A stretch of 64,000 bases of DNA from the IMG/VR virus record IMGVR_UViG_3300030329_005082, positions 90,662 through 154,661 of that record; one strand, given 5' to 3'. Position numbers and translations under genes: made by a program. Numbering within the stretch: position 1 is the stretch's first letter; every line of letters starts with the position of its first letter. Below the pieces are notes generated by a model, which saw nothing but the letters and a program-made list of their open reading frames with translations, was not told where the DNA came from and ran no database searches. This document shows positions 54,718-62,765 of the stretch, in pieces. Source of the DNA: a virus.

Positions 54718-57700
54718 TTATCTTCGTCTTTGTCGTTTAGGACGATTTACTTTGGGTTTCGTGCTTTTTTTGCGTCTTTTTTTCGGGAATGAAGCAGGGG
54801 CATACCCTGGAGATCCGAGAGTTGAACCAGGCGCAAAACCATTTCCTCCGCCCTCAACAGCACCGCCGGCCATGGTTGCCATTTCCTCTATAGCAGCATC
54901 TATTTCAGAATCTATCTGATCAGTTGGTTTAAAGATCCTCCAGATCTCTTCGCCGTCAACACTGTCAGGCATATAAGATAAAAACTCATCTTTTTTATTC
55001 AAATTGATAAAGTCGCGAATATCTTCAGCACTAAACACCTGTCCTTCTGAGGAGGTTACGGGTTCTTCTTCAATTTCTTCTACTGATATGCCGGGGTTGT
55101 GTCTTTCTGCATATGATTTGGCATTTTGGAAACGGGTGTCACCCTCATCCTTACTACTCTTGATTAATAATATTGTGTCTTGTGGTCTTGATTTGACAGG
55201 ATCAGCCAAAAATTCATATACTGTTGTAACGGGACTCCTGTAGTCTGCAATCTCTACGCTTATTTTGGGAGACGCATCAGAAGATGATAAGAACTTAGAC
55301 CATATTTCAAGAGATTGTTCAGCAGACACTTCTGGTTTATCTACAGGGCTAATCAAAACCATCACATTATCTACATCTGATCTCTTTGCTACTTGATTTA
55401 CAAATTCGTAATGACCTTTGTGTGGCGGCTTGAACTTGCCAGGAAATAGAGCAATTCTTTTACCTTCTTCTTCAACAAGTGGTTGAACAGATTCATTGCG
55501 TTGACCTGGCGCATCAGAGTCTTGAGAGATCTGTTGAGACATCTCGTCAGCAACAACTTTAGATTCTTCAATTGCTTTTTGCCCGGCACCAATAGCCTGG
55601 CTTCTATCTTGATAAGTAAAATAATCATTTACATTTTCAGACAATTTAGATGTTGCTTCAAAAACCCTCTGCAAATTATCAGATAAGAATTCCATATATT
55701 GTTCAGCAACATCAACAACTCTTTCTGTGGTAATTGGCAGCGTACCTAATGTTTCATAATCTAAGCTACTAGAAACTGCCTTCAATTGTTGAGGACTGAT
55801 AGCCCACTGGGTGCCGCCTGCACGCTCTAATAACAACCCCTCTGAGATGAGTCTTTTATTTTCTTCTACAGAATAAATCCTGTGGGCTGCTAGCTGTTGC
55901 GGCTCTATATCGGTACCATCTGGTAGCTCATCAGAGACAGTGACGGTTTCATCGGGTGCAGGTGGTGTCTTCTTCCTGTTTCTATACCCTTTTGTCATTT
56001 GTAAGAGTTTATATTTTTCCGGCCAATTGGAATCACCTGTAAGACTGTTGAGTTTCTTGATAGAACTGGACGGGGTGCGAGCAATTTCATAAGGAAGTGC
56101 AAATAATTGGGCGTCCTTGGTTGTACCACCTTTTGCAGATGCAATAATTGCATTTATAAAGTTATCTCTTGTGAAAGTGAATTTTTCTAAAGCAATATTA
56201 TCGCCATCTTTTCTGGCAACGATATATACCATTTGTCCAAACTCTTCTAAAGAATCAACAAGATTGGTATAACTTCCTTCAATCTTAGTTTTTTGATTTA
56301 ATAATTTGAGACTGATAGGAACTGGCTGTGTGTCTTCAAGTTCTGAAAAGGCAATAAGATCTTGGATAGGTAAATTCCCTTTTTCACTTACTTCGGCTTC
56401 TTGTTTTCCACGAAACAATGCTGACAAGAACCCTTCAAAGACAAACCCAGCAGAGGCAGAATTAAAGCTCCTGATGACTGCTGATAAAGATTCTAACAAA
56501 ATAAGAGTGCTGATAATTCTTCGTGGCGAGCGAATACCGCCGCGAGGATTATTAATACTATCATTTAAAAACTGAAGCTTTTCTTGGATAGTTGCGCCAC
56601 CACCAACAGTGTCAAAGATCTTTTGAATTTGCTTTCTTTCCATAGACTCAGGGTCACCCCAAGCCTCAGTTGGTACAAATTTAGGAAGTGAGAGAACAAA
56701 TTGTTTTGCTTTTTCCCTCTTAATATTTCCCTCATCTTCTGTTAGGATATTTCTAGGACGGGAAATACTTTCATTTGCAACGGCTGGGGAAGTTCTTCCA
56801 CCAAATTTGAACATTCCAAGAATCTGATTTAGAGGTGCAAAATTTCCAGAAAACTTATAAGTGTGACCATCATAATCAAAAACAACAGCCTCAACAGGAG
56901 TGGTTATTTGTGAAAAGTCCTTAATCTTATTCAGGTGCCTTTGCATCACCTCCATGGCAGCCGGGTTTTCTGGACCCATTGCTGTCAATTCTCTGACTGC
57001 TGTTGCTAATTCATCTCTTAGGCGAATTACTTCTTTATCTGTGTCTGCAATGAAAACACTATCAAGTCCCTTTAATAACTCTACAGCAAAATCATGAATA
57101 ACTATTTCAAGTGGTTCAATCGCTTGTTGTAACAAGGATTTTTTACTGTTGATTACATTATTTAGATCCTGAAGATCTTGTGGGTTCAGACCTTTCTTAA
57201 GGGCTCTTAATCCAATATTACCGGGTAATTTTAAGAGATATTTTACGATCCCATCTTTCATATTATCTGGTAATTCTGTATCAAGACCGTGAAACAAACG
57301 AGAATATAAGTAATCAGTCATAGTGGAATCGTCGGATAATCCATTTTGAGATATTTCACGATTTATCTTCTCTATAGAAGACTTAAGGACTTCTTCATCT
57401 TCCATTTTTTGAAGTTGTATAATAGCCTTTCTGGCAAGATTGAACCTATTGTCAGATAGTTGATCTTGCATTCTTTCTAAAGAGTTATCAATTATTTCCA
57501 ATGATCCGTTTGGAATAGGACGCCGTTCTCCGGTTTCTTTATCAAAACGAAAATGACCCACTCCATGTATCTTGAGAGTCTTATTATCATATTTTATAAC
57601 ATTTACAGACCCTGGGTCGTTAGAGTCGCCTTCGGTGCCAGGGTCCATAATCTCAGCGTTATACCAAATATTTGCGTCAGATCCAAAGACTTTTTCTTTT

Positions 57701-58020
57701 TCCTCATCAGACAGCGCCTCAACAGCTTTTTCAAATGCTGCAAATCCGCCTGTAAAAGCCTGAGTCAAACCACCTCGTCCTGCAAATTTTGTAGCTAGAC
57801 CTTCAGCATCTAACCCTCCTGACATAAGGTTCCCCTTATTTCTGGCTCCTTTTGCTTTTCCTTCCGGAATAGAATAAGAAAGAAAAAGATTTTGCCCGTC
57901 TACCTTCTCTTCGGCAGTAAGTTCTGCGTCAGCAGCAGCCTTCAGAATCTCTTTCATTTTTGCAAAAGTTAGACTACGGTTATCGTAGAGGTGGTCCATG
58001 TGACCTGCAACGCCACCCAT
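54718..58020 (-). CDS. Multidomain protein: ligase-like, nuclease-like and NMNAT-like segments (1100 aa)
   Basis: Residues 30-160 carry EEKVDGQN (K39-x-D-G), the active-site motif of ATP-dependent polynucleotide ligases, and NAEIMDPG. Residues 500-610 have SAGFVFEGFLSALF, PIQDLIAF and PVPISLKLL, an E...D...SxK order that could be a restriction-endonuclease fold. Residues 855-1030 hold a nucleotidylyltransferase: ALFPGKFKPPHKGH (H867-x-G-H870) and SAEDIRDFI (997-1005), the paired motifs of NMNAT/cytidylyltransferases. NES motifs at about 417 and 842 precede new segments, as in the polyvalent protein. The C-terminus is strongly basic (KKRRKKSTKPKVNRPKRQRR). It might join or modify nucleic acid and make NAD+; all three activities are predictions. 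Confidence 0.82.
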   Translation of the reverse strand: MGGVAGHMDHLYDNRSLTFAKMKEILKAAADAELTAEEKVDGQNLFLSYSIPEGKAKGARNKGNLMSGGLDAEGLATKFAGRGGLTQAFTGGFAAFEKAVEALSDEEKEKVFGSDANIWYNAEIMDPGTEGDSNDPGSVNVIKYDNKTLKIHGVGHFRFDKETGERRPIPNGSLEIIDNSLERMQDQLSDNRFNLARKAIIQLQKMEDEEVLKSSIEKINREISQNGLSDDSTMTDYLYSRLFHGLDTELPDNMKDGIVKYLLKLPGNIGLRALKKGLNPQDLQDLNNVINSKKSLLQQAIEPLEIVIHDFAVELLKGLDSVFIADTDKEVIRLRDELATAVRELTAMGPENPAAMEVMQRHLNKIKDFSQITTPVEAVVFDYDGHTYKFSGNFAPLNQILGMFKFGGRTSPAVANESISRPRNILTEDEGNIKREKAKQFVLSLPKFVPTEAWGDPESMERKQIQKIFDTVGGGATIQEKLQFLNDSINNPRGGIRSPRRIISTLILLESLSAVIRSFNSASAGFVFEGFLSALFRGKQEAEVSEKGNLPIQDLIAFSELEDTQPVPISLKLLNQKTKIEGSYTNLVDSLEEFGQMVYIVARKDGDNIALEKFTFTRDNFINAIIASAKGGTTKDAQLFALPYEIARTPSSSIKKLNSLTGDSNWPEKYKLLQMTKGYRNRKKTPPAPDETVTVSDELPDGTDIEPQQLAAHRIYSVEENKRLISEGLLLERAGGTQWAISPQQLKAVSSSLDYETLGTLPITTERVVDVAEQYMEFLSDNLQRVFEATSKLSENVNDYFTYQDRSQAIGAGQKAIEESKVVADEMSQQISQDSDAPGQRNESVQPLVEEEGKRIALFPGKFKPPHKGHYEFVNQVAKRSDVDNVMVLISPVDKPEVSAEQSLEIWSKFLSSSDASPKISVEIADYRSPVTTVYEFLADPVKSRPQDTILLIKSSKDEGDTRFQNAKSYAERHNPGISVEEIEEEPVTSSEGQVFSAEDIRDFINLNKKDEFLSYMPDSVDGEEIWRIFKPTDQIDSEIDAAIEEMATMAGGAVEGGGNGFAPGSTLGSPGYAPASFPKKRRKKSTKPKVNRPKRQRRR

Positions 58021-58021
58021 A

Positions 58022-58261
58022 TTATTTCTCCTCGTTCAGAAGTTTCAATTGCTCTTCTAAAGAACTTACACGCTCGTTTAGAGATCTTACATGGCGTTTA
58101 ATAGAGCGCAGGTGCTCTTTGGCTACCGAGAGACGATTCGTGTCTCTTTTGTTTGTAACTCTCACGCTCGTAATAATATCATATAACGCCTGTACAGACG
58201 CAGCGGGATCTATTTTTAGTTCTTCCTTTAATAGAAGAGCTTTAGTCAGCTTTCTTAGCAC
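58022..58261 (-). CDS. Small coiled-coil protein (79 aa)
   Basis: The start is uncertain: a GTG at 58261, overlapping the 3' end of the next gene by 20 bases, is the only standard start before the conserved-looking core. Residues 45-79 form a coiled coil (EHLRSIKRHVRSLNERVSSL). The charged helix and position beside small structural genes suggest a head or tail accessory protein. It is 1 base upstream of the 1100-residue gene. Confidence 0.6.
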   Translation of the reverse strand: MLRKLTKALLLKEELKIDPAASVQALYDIITSVRVTNKRDTNRLSVAKEHLRSIKRHVRSLNERVSSLEEQLKLLNEEK

Positions 58262-58463
58262 TTGACTTCTTCTTGGCTACTTTTTTAGCAGGAGCCTTCT
58301 TGACTTTGGGTGCTTCTTCAGCAGCAGCTTCAACTTCAGCTTCTGGCTCAACAACGGGCTCTGCTACTGGAGCAGGTGCTGGTTCTGCTACTGGAGCAGG
58401 TGCTTTACCTTCAGCAGCTAGGGCTGCGGCGCGACGACGTTTTCTTAATCCTGGGCTTGCCAT
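58242..58463 (-). CDS. Ala/Pro/Lys-rich histone-H1-like protein (73 aa)
   Basis: Begins MASPGLRKRRRAAALAAEGK, followed by tandem PAPVAEP units (residues 22-40), an Ala/Glu block and a Lys/Ala tail (KKAPAKKVAKKKSSAKKAD). The layout is that of H1-like DNA-condensing tails, although the acidic centre argues for a linker or DNA-mimic part. The underlying DNA has near-perfect 18-21-base repeats (GCTACTGGAGCAGGTGC), prone to slippage. GGAGG precedes the ATG. Confidence 0.75.
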   Translation of the reverse strand: MASPGLRKRRRAAALAAEGKAPAPVAEPAPAPVAEPVVEPEAEVEAAAEEAPKVKKAPAKKVAKKKSSAKKAD

Positions 58464-58503
58464 TTTAATATCCTCCTTGGGGAAAATGAAACGAATATGT
58501 AAT

Positions 58504-58511
58504 ATAAATAG
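58504..58511 (-). promoter_or_regulatory. CTATTTAT element ahead of the small structural genes
   Basis: Leftward AACTATTTATATTACAT lies 41 bases before the ATG at 58463, in the 69-base gap after the 251-residue gene. On the plus strand the same bases spell TATAAATA, the T4 late promoter core, but no rightward gene follows. Confidence 0.45.
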
Positions 58512-58532
58512 TTACTAAATTCTTTCTATGTC

Positions 58533-59288
58533 CTATGCGGAGCCTGATTCTTTAATGATTACTTGCCCATTGACAATATCAAAGTAGAATTTAGCATAAT
58601 TTCCTTGCCTATTTGTACCATTCATATATAAGTAATTTCCAGACCCTGAAACATATATGTCAGCGTGTGTAAGCAAGGTATCGCCATCAAATTTAAACCA
58701 GGGGTCATCCACTTGATCGCCAAAGTCTGAATATGGTACTTCTTTGATTACAGTCCCGCCATTTTCAATTGTAAACTCATATTTGGCTGCGGAGCCAGAT
58801 TCATTAGTTCCGTGAAGATATAAGTTGTTTCCAGAACCTGAAATGTATATGTCTGCATTCGTAAGCAAGGTATCGCCGTCAAAGGTCAACTCGTAGTCAC
58901 CCACATTGTAGTTGAAACTGTTTCCTAAGCTAGCACTTAGTAGCGCAACGGTTCCTGAAAGAGATACATAAGAACTTGAAAGCGAAGTATAGGAACTTGA
59001 AAGAGATGAAAAATCAGAAGATAAATTGATTACCTTACTATCAACAGATAAGATTTCAGAATTATTCACAGAAATATCATACATGCTGGAAGAAAGTGAA
59101 GAACTCAAAGATGTGATAGATGCATTGATAACAACGTTAGAATCCTCTAAAGAATCAAGTCGGTTCTCAAATGCAGCAGACACTATTTCCATTGATCCTG
59201 TTATATTTTTTTCATCAATGAATTTGGCGACTGCTTTTTTCATAGCATGATGAGCAGAAATATGTCCTAAGCTTCTTCTTTTCCCCAT
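58533..59288 (-). CDS. Virion protein with coiled coil and duplicated beta module (251 aa)
   Basis: Residues 1-30 are basic; residues 30-120 are a Ser-rich coiled-coil-like segment with repeated SLSSSY units; residues about 135-185 and 195-248 are two copies of a module with FDGDTLLTNADIYISGSGN / FDGDTLLTHADIYVSGSGN followed by LYLHGTN / LYMNGTN and VIKE / IIKE. A trimeric fibre shaft plus beta tips would fit this arrangement, so a head or tail fibre is likely. It is 12 bases downstream of the 150-residue gene. Confidence 0.75.
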   Translation of the reverse strand: MGKRRSLGHISAHHAMKKAVAKFIDEKNITGSMEIVSAAFENRLDSLEDSNVVINASITSLSSSLSSSMYDISVNNSEILSVDSKVINLSSDFSSLSSSYTSLSSSYVSLSGTVALLSASLGNSFNYNVGDYELTFDGDTLLTNADIYISGSGNNLYLHGTNESGSAAKYEFTIENGGTVIKEVPYSDFGDQVDDPWFKFDGDTLLTHADIYVSGSGNYLYMNGTNRQGNYAKFYFDIVNGQVIIKESGSA

Positions 59289-59300
59289 TTGACTATATCT

Positions 59301-59753
59301 TTACTCGGGGTTGATGTGATAGCCCAGAGATTCATCTGATAAGCTTATTTGGGAATGTCTATCAACATACCCAAATATATTGAGCGCACTATTTAGGTCT
59401 GCTTTTGCGTAAACGCTAACGCCTCTGTGAGGTATGCCAGGATATACTTGCATTAGTCCGACTTCTTTATCAACATCTATTTTTACAGTTTTTGATGGAT
59501 CAGAAAAACTACCATCACCGCCGATTTCTAAAGTTAAAAATCTGTCAGACGTTGTATAGTTAGATACCCAAAGGAATACCTCATCGTAAGTATAATTTGT
59601 AGCTTGATGTACTAATACTCCAGCCGTAGTAATACTCAAAGGAGAAGTATCCGAATCCCCAGAAAGACCCAATCGCGAAACAGGAGATGGTGAGCTTTTA
59701 AAAGCTAATCCATTAATAGAAGGACTAGATGGTTGATTTCCTAATTTTGCCAT
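59301..59753 (-). CDS. Probable virion decoration/structural protein (150 aa)
   Basis: Begins MAKLGNQPSSPSINGLAFKS, with a beta-rich body (VFLWVSNYTTSDRFLTLEIG, VYPGIPHRGVSVYAK, ALNIFGYVDR). This arrangement of Ser/Pro-rich start plus single beta-sandwich resembles small head or tail decoration proteins of marine phages. GGAGG precedes the ATG. It is in one unit with the fibre-like gene downstream. Confidence 0.68.
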   Translation of the reverse strand: MAKLGNQPSSPSINGLAFKSSPSPVSRLGLSGDSDTSPLSITTAGVLVHQATNYTYDEVFLWVSNYTTSDRFLTLEIGGDGSFSDPSKTVKIDVDKEVGLMQVYPGIPHRGVSVYAKADLNSALNIFGYVDRHSQISLSDESLGYHINPE

Positions 59754-59798
59754 TTTTCAAACCATCCTCCAGAAAAAGATTCATTATATATATTTCAT

Positions 59799-60689
59799 TC
59801 AACGAAAAGTGTTTTCAAGCTTTAGGTTCATTTCTTCAATCCATATTCTGTCAACCTTGGTGTTGACATTGGGTGTTTTGTTTGCTTTTTCCCAAAGCTG
59901 CATTTCTCCTTTAGCGATTGCCTTCTTGAGAAATACTTTAATAGCGACAAGTGGAGAAGATAATCCAACATTTTCAATAACAGAATATCCTGCAAATATA
60001 ACCCCAACCAGTTCGTTGTTTTTGTTTATTACAGGAGATCCACTTGAGCCAGGTTTAGTTGGAATAGTGTAAATAGAGTATCCACGATTATGGTAACCGG
60101 AAAAAATACCTTTAAAAATCAACACAGATCCAGGCCAAAATAATCCGTGCGGTGCTGCCATATTTATAACAGTCTCTCCTTTTTTTGGTTCTTCACTTGC
60201 TACCTTTAAAACAGGGTGTTCTGTATAAATGTCTGAGACTTGTAATAGGCATAAATCAAACCTGTCGTTTATATCAACAACTCGGGCTTTATATTCTGTT
60301 CCCTCCAGATCTACTACAGTAAAAGTAGACCCCTTGTTTATTACCTTGTATCCATCAATATTTTGAACTTTAGGTATCTTATTCTCGCAGGAATGTCCGG
60401 CAGTCATAACATAAGAAATGCTCTGAGAAACCTCACTGCGGAAAACAAATGCACCAGAAGATACATACCTCATCATTGCTTTTTGGCAAGCTATTTTTTC
60501 GGTTTTTGGATCTTTTCCGCAGCCCTCAAGCTCAATTGAGTGTTTGATTTGTGTGAATGTGTGTCTTGGTAAAATCTCTTTTTTATCTTCTTGATTTAAA
60601 TTAACTGTAGCACATCCACTGACACAACTAGACAAACTAAATAACGAAATTATAAGAAACTTGACGTAAATTGGTGTTTTTTTCTGCAT
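59799..60689 (-). CDS. Exported trypsin-like serine protease, predicted lipoprotein
   Basis: The signal peptide (residues 1-21) ends in lipoboxes LSSC (C22) or VSGC (C26). The protease domain shows the triad: TAGHSC with H99, DRFDLCLL with D145 and PGSSGSP with S216, the order and spacing of chymotrypsin-fold (S1/HtrA-like) enzymes. There is no PDZ domain; the C-terminal 45 residues are helical. Phage genes for exported proteases are unusual: it could act in the periplasm of the host on envelope or receptor proteins, or in superinfection exclusion. The next genes run in the opposite direction. Confidence 0.9.
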   Translation of the reverse strand: MQKKTPIYVKFLIISLFSLSSCVSGCATVNLNQEDKKEILPRHTFTQIKHSIELEGCGKDPKTEKIACQKAMMRYVSSGAFVFRSEVSQSISYVMTAGHSCENKIPKVQNIDGYKVINKGSTFTVVDLEGTEYKARVVDINDRFDLCLLQVSDIYTEHPVLKVASEEPKKGETVINMAAPHGLFWPGSVLIFKGIFSGYHNRGYSIYTIPTKPGSSGSPVINKNNELVGVIFAGYSVIENVGLSSPLVAIKVFLKKAIAKGEMQLWEKANKTPNVNTKVDRIWIEEMNLKLENTFR

Positions 60690-60715
60690 AGCATAGTAAC
60701 TAGATTGAAAGGATA

Positions 60716-60723
60716 CTATTTAT
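60716..60723 (+). promoter_or_regulatory. CTATTTAT element ahead of the rightward cargo genes
   Basis: The divergent gap holds TACTATTTATCCAC on the plus strand, 48 bases before the ATG at 60771. This is the only rightward copy and it precedes the only rightward operon. Its complement, GGATAAATAG, could instead serve the protease gene. Confidence 0.45.
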
Positions 60724-60770
60724 CCACAGTAAATCAACACAAATCATTTACTAAAGGAATGGAATTTCAA

Positions 60771-61025
60771 ATGATGAGCACCATTATGTTATCTGGTCTT
60801 TTGCTTTTTTCTAGTCAAAGTCTTGAATTTCCTAAAGTTTGGCAGAAAATACAAGGACAATGGTCCTATGTTGGTCAAGTTAAGGAAAAAACACAAATTT
60901 TGATTTGGATAGAAAAGAAAACAAAAACCCCAAACAATAAGATACTTACTAAAGAGATAAAGAAGATGCCATTTATCACTTTATCACCAACGGGAGAGGT
61001 GTTGAATCTAGATCCACTCCCATAA
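60771..61025 (+). CDS. Small exported protein (about 85 aa)
   Basis: Start chosen at the ATG at 60771 (or 60774, MSTIMLSGLLLFSSQSL), which gives a short signal peptide; in-frame TTG at 60705 and ATG at 60759 are alternatives. The mature part has FPKVWQKIQGQWSYVGQVKE and a Lys/Thr-rich segment, 60 residues in all, with no Cys. No family is recognised. It is 13 bases ahead of the next exported protein and in one operon with it. Confidence 0.6.
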   Translation: MMSTIMLSGLLLFSSQSLEFPKVWQKIQGQWSYVGQVKEKTQILIWIEKKTKTPNNKILTKEIKKMPFITLSPTGEVLNLDPLP

Positions 61026-61038
61026 GGAGCGGTCTTAT

Positions 61039-61509
61039 ATGTTCAAACTTCTAACAAGAAGAACTACCCTTTTAGGTATCTTAGCCTTTACGGCTGCTGT
61101 TTCACTACATTATCAGATTAAAGCAAACAGTCTATATCAAACAGTCTTCAAAAAAGAATCCACTTTTTACACACCCGGTCAACACGGAAACTGTAAATGG
61201 GTGGTTCATATAAGTAATAAAATTACAACAGAGCCAGGCGATAATTCTGCGGCTCAAATAGGCATTCCAGAAGTAAGCAAAGATGGTTATATTGCCGGGA
61301 TACTTCAAAATGGTCCTGGGAACTCTTTATTATTTGCCTTTAAGCTTCCCACCCAGTCCGGTGATTCTCCTCCATTTATCATGACTGCTACATACAATCT
61401 GGAAGATTTACCACTAAAGCAGATAAAATTTAGGGTATTCAATAGTACAGCTATGACAATGATTTTATATTCTACATACGAAAGTTGTGTTGAGGCTACA
61501 ATGAGATGA
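61039..61509 (+). CDS. Exported or membrane-anchored protein (156 aa)
   Basis: N-terminal RRTTLLGILAFTAAVSLHYQ (residues 7-26) is a signal peptide or anchor. The exported part is beta-rich (CKWVVHISNKI, QIGIPEVSKDGYIAGIL, NSLLFAFKLP) with two Cys residues (about 53 and 151) that could form a disulfide. AAGGAG precedes the ATG. It overlaps the lipoprotein gene downstream by 4 nt (ATGA), so the two are translationally coupled and probably work together. Family unknown. Confidence 0.72.
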   Translation: MFKLLTRRTTLLGILAFTAAVSLHYQIKANSLYQTVFKKESTFYTPGQHGNCKWVVHISNKITTEPGDNSAAQIGIPEVSKDGYIAGILQNGPGNSLLFAFKLPTQSGDSPPFIMTATYNLEDLPLKQIKFRVFNSTAMTMILYSTYESCVEATMR

Positions 61510-62765
61510 GGCAGATCTCTATAATTCTGTCTTGTTTAATACTTGCATCATGCCAAGCTTGTTTAGATGATGACCAATTAGTCGCCCTAGAGTGTGCGCC
61601 AGGAACTATTCAGGTGTGCGACCATAACGGACAAATACTCACCTCTCTTAATCACAGAGACCCTCCAGAAAAAGCAGGCGTTTGCAGGTATGGAGCCAGA
61701 ACTTGTACATTTGATGGTTGGACAGAGTGTGTTGGTGCCATAGGTCCATCGGAAGAGGTTTGTGATGGGTTAGATAATGACTGTAATTTGCTAGTGGATG
61801 ATAATTTTCCAGAACAACACCAATTATGTGGCTTTGTTGAGGGTGCCGATTATGGTGTAGGGGTCTGTACACCAGGCGTCATGAAATGTGATAATGGATC
61901 TCTTTATTGTGATGGTCACGTTGGTCCATCCGAAGAGGTATGTGACGGATTTGATAACAACTGCGACGGCTCTATAGATGAAGGTGTTGCTAATACAACT
62001 GCTATTGTTTGTTATGATGGCCCTGACGGGACGATGGCAATTGGTGAATGCCGGGCTGGTGTTCGTTATTGTACTGATGGTGGTTTTGATGGACCCTGCG
62101 ATGGGCAGATTTTACCAGTACAGGAGATATGTGACAATCTTGACAACGATTGTGATGGAGAGGTTGATGAAGGGTTTGATACCCGTGGAGTAGATTTAGT
62201 TTTTATAATTGATATTTCTGGCTCGTTTGATGATGAAATAGACTCTATGATAGAGGGCATTACTCCGCTTTTAGATGACCCGATCACTAGTAATTTTCGC
62301 TTTGGTTTAGCTGTGATAGGTAGACAGAACCTTGGGAATTATGAACCCCCATTGAACCGACATTCTGAAATGGTGACAGATTTTGTTCCTGCTGATGAAT
62401 TTCTGCAATACCTTGAAGGGATGCGTCTTTTAGAGGATGGCGGCATAGAACCATCTATAGATGTAACTCTGTGGTCAATGGAAGGATTATATCCTTTTTC
62501 GTGGGATTTAGGGAATCAAAAAGTAATAATCTTAATGACTGATGAAGTCGCGCAAACGATTACAGGAAGAGAAGTGACCCAAGTGAATGATCATGCTGTG
62601 CAGAATGGTTTTGAAATATTTGTTTTTGCTCTCCCTGAACATCATCATTCGTTCTTAGGAATGGTTCGTGATGACCAAGATAGATTATATACTCCCGCTG
62701 TCAACTCACAAACAGTTTTCCAGCAGATTAGACAAATATTTGAAGATTTATGTATCGGTGGTTAA
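61506..62765 (+). CDS. Lipoprotein with MopE-type metal-binding repeats and VWA domain
   Basis: The signal peptide ends in the lipobox LASC (C16). Three MopE-type repeats follow: EVCDGLDNDCNLLVDD (84-99), EVCDGFDNNCDGSIDE (144-159) and EICDNLDNDCDGEVDE (207-222), with Cys and Asp spacing suited to metal and disulfide binding. A von Willebrand A domain (229-415) has the MIDAS motif D236-I-S-G-S and VIILMTDE. Such combinations are abundant in surface lipoproteins of Myxococcota and related bacteria and rare in phages. It may act on the host surface, for example in adhesion or exclusion. Its 3' end overlaps the leftward gene by 4 bases. Confidence 0.88.
   Translation: MRQISIILSCLILASCQACLDDDQLVALECAPGTIQVCDHNGQILTSLNHRDPPEKAGVCRYGARTCTFDGWTECVGAIGPSEEVCDGLDNDCNLLVDDNFPEQHQLCGFVEGADYGVGVCTPGVMKCDNGSLYCDGHVGPSEEVCDGFDNNCDGSIDEGVANTTAIVCYDGPDGTMAIGECRAGVRYCTDGGFDGPCDGQILPVQEICDNLDNDCDGEVDEGFDTRGVDLVFIIDISGSFDDEIDSMIEGITPLLDDPITSNFRFGLAVIGRQNLGNYEPPLNRHSEMVTDFVPADEFLQYLEGMRLLEDGGIEPSIDVTLWSMEGLYPFSWDLGNQKVIILMTDEVAQTITGREVTQVNDHAVQNGFEIFVFALPEHHHSFLGMVRDDQDRLYTPAVNSQTVFQQIRQIFEDLCIGG

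Noticed and set aside
58503-58510. TATAAATA on the plus strand as a rightward T4-type late promoter
   Set aside because: No rightward gene follows; the opposite strand reads CTATTTAT ahead of a leftward gene, which fits better.
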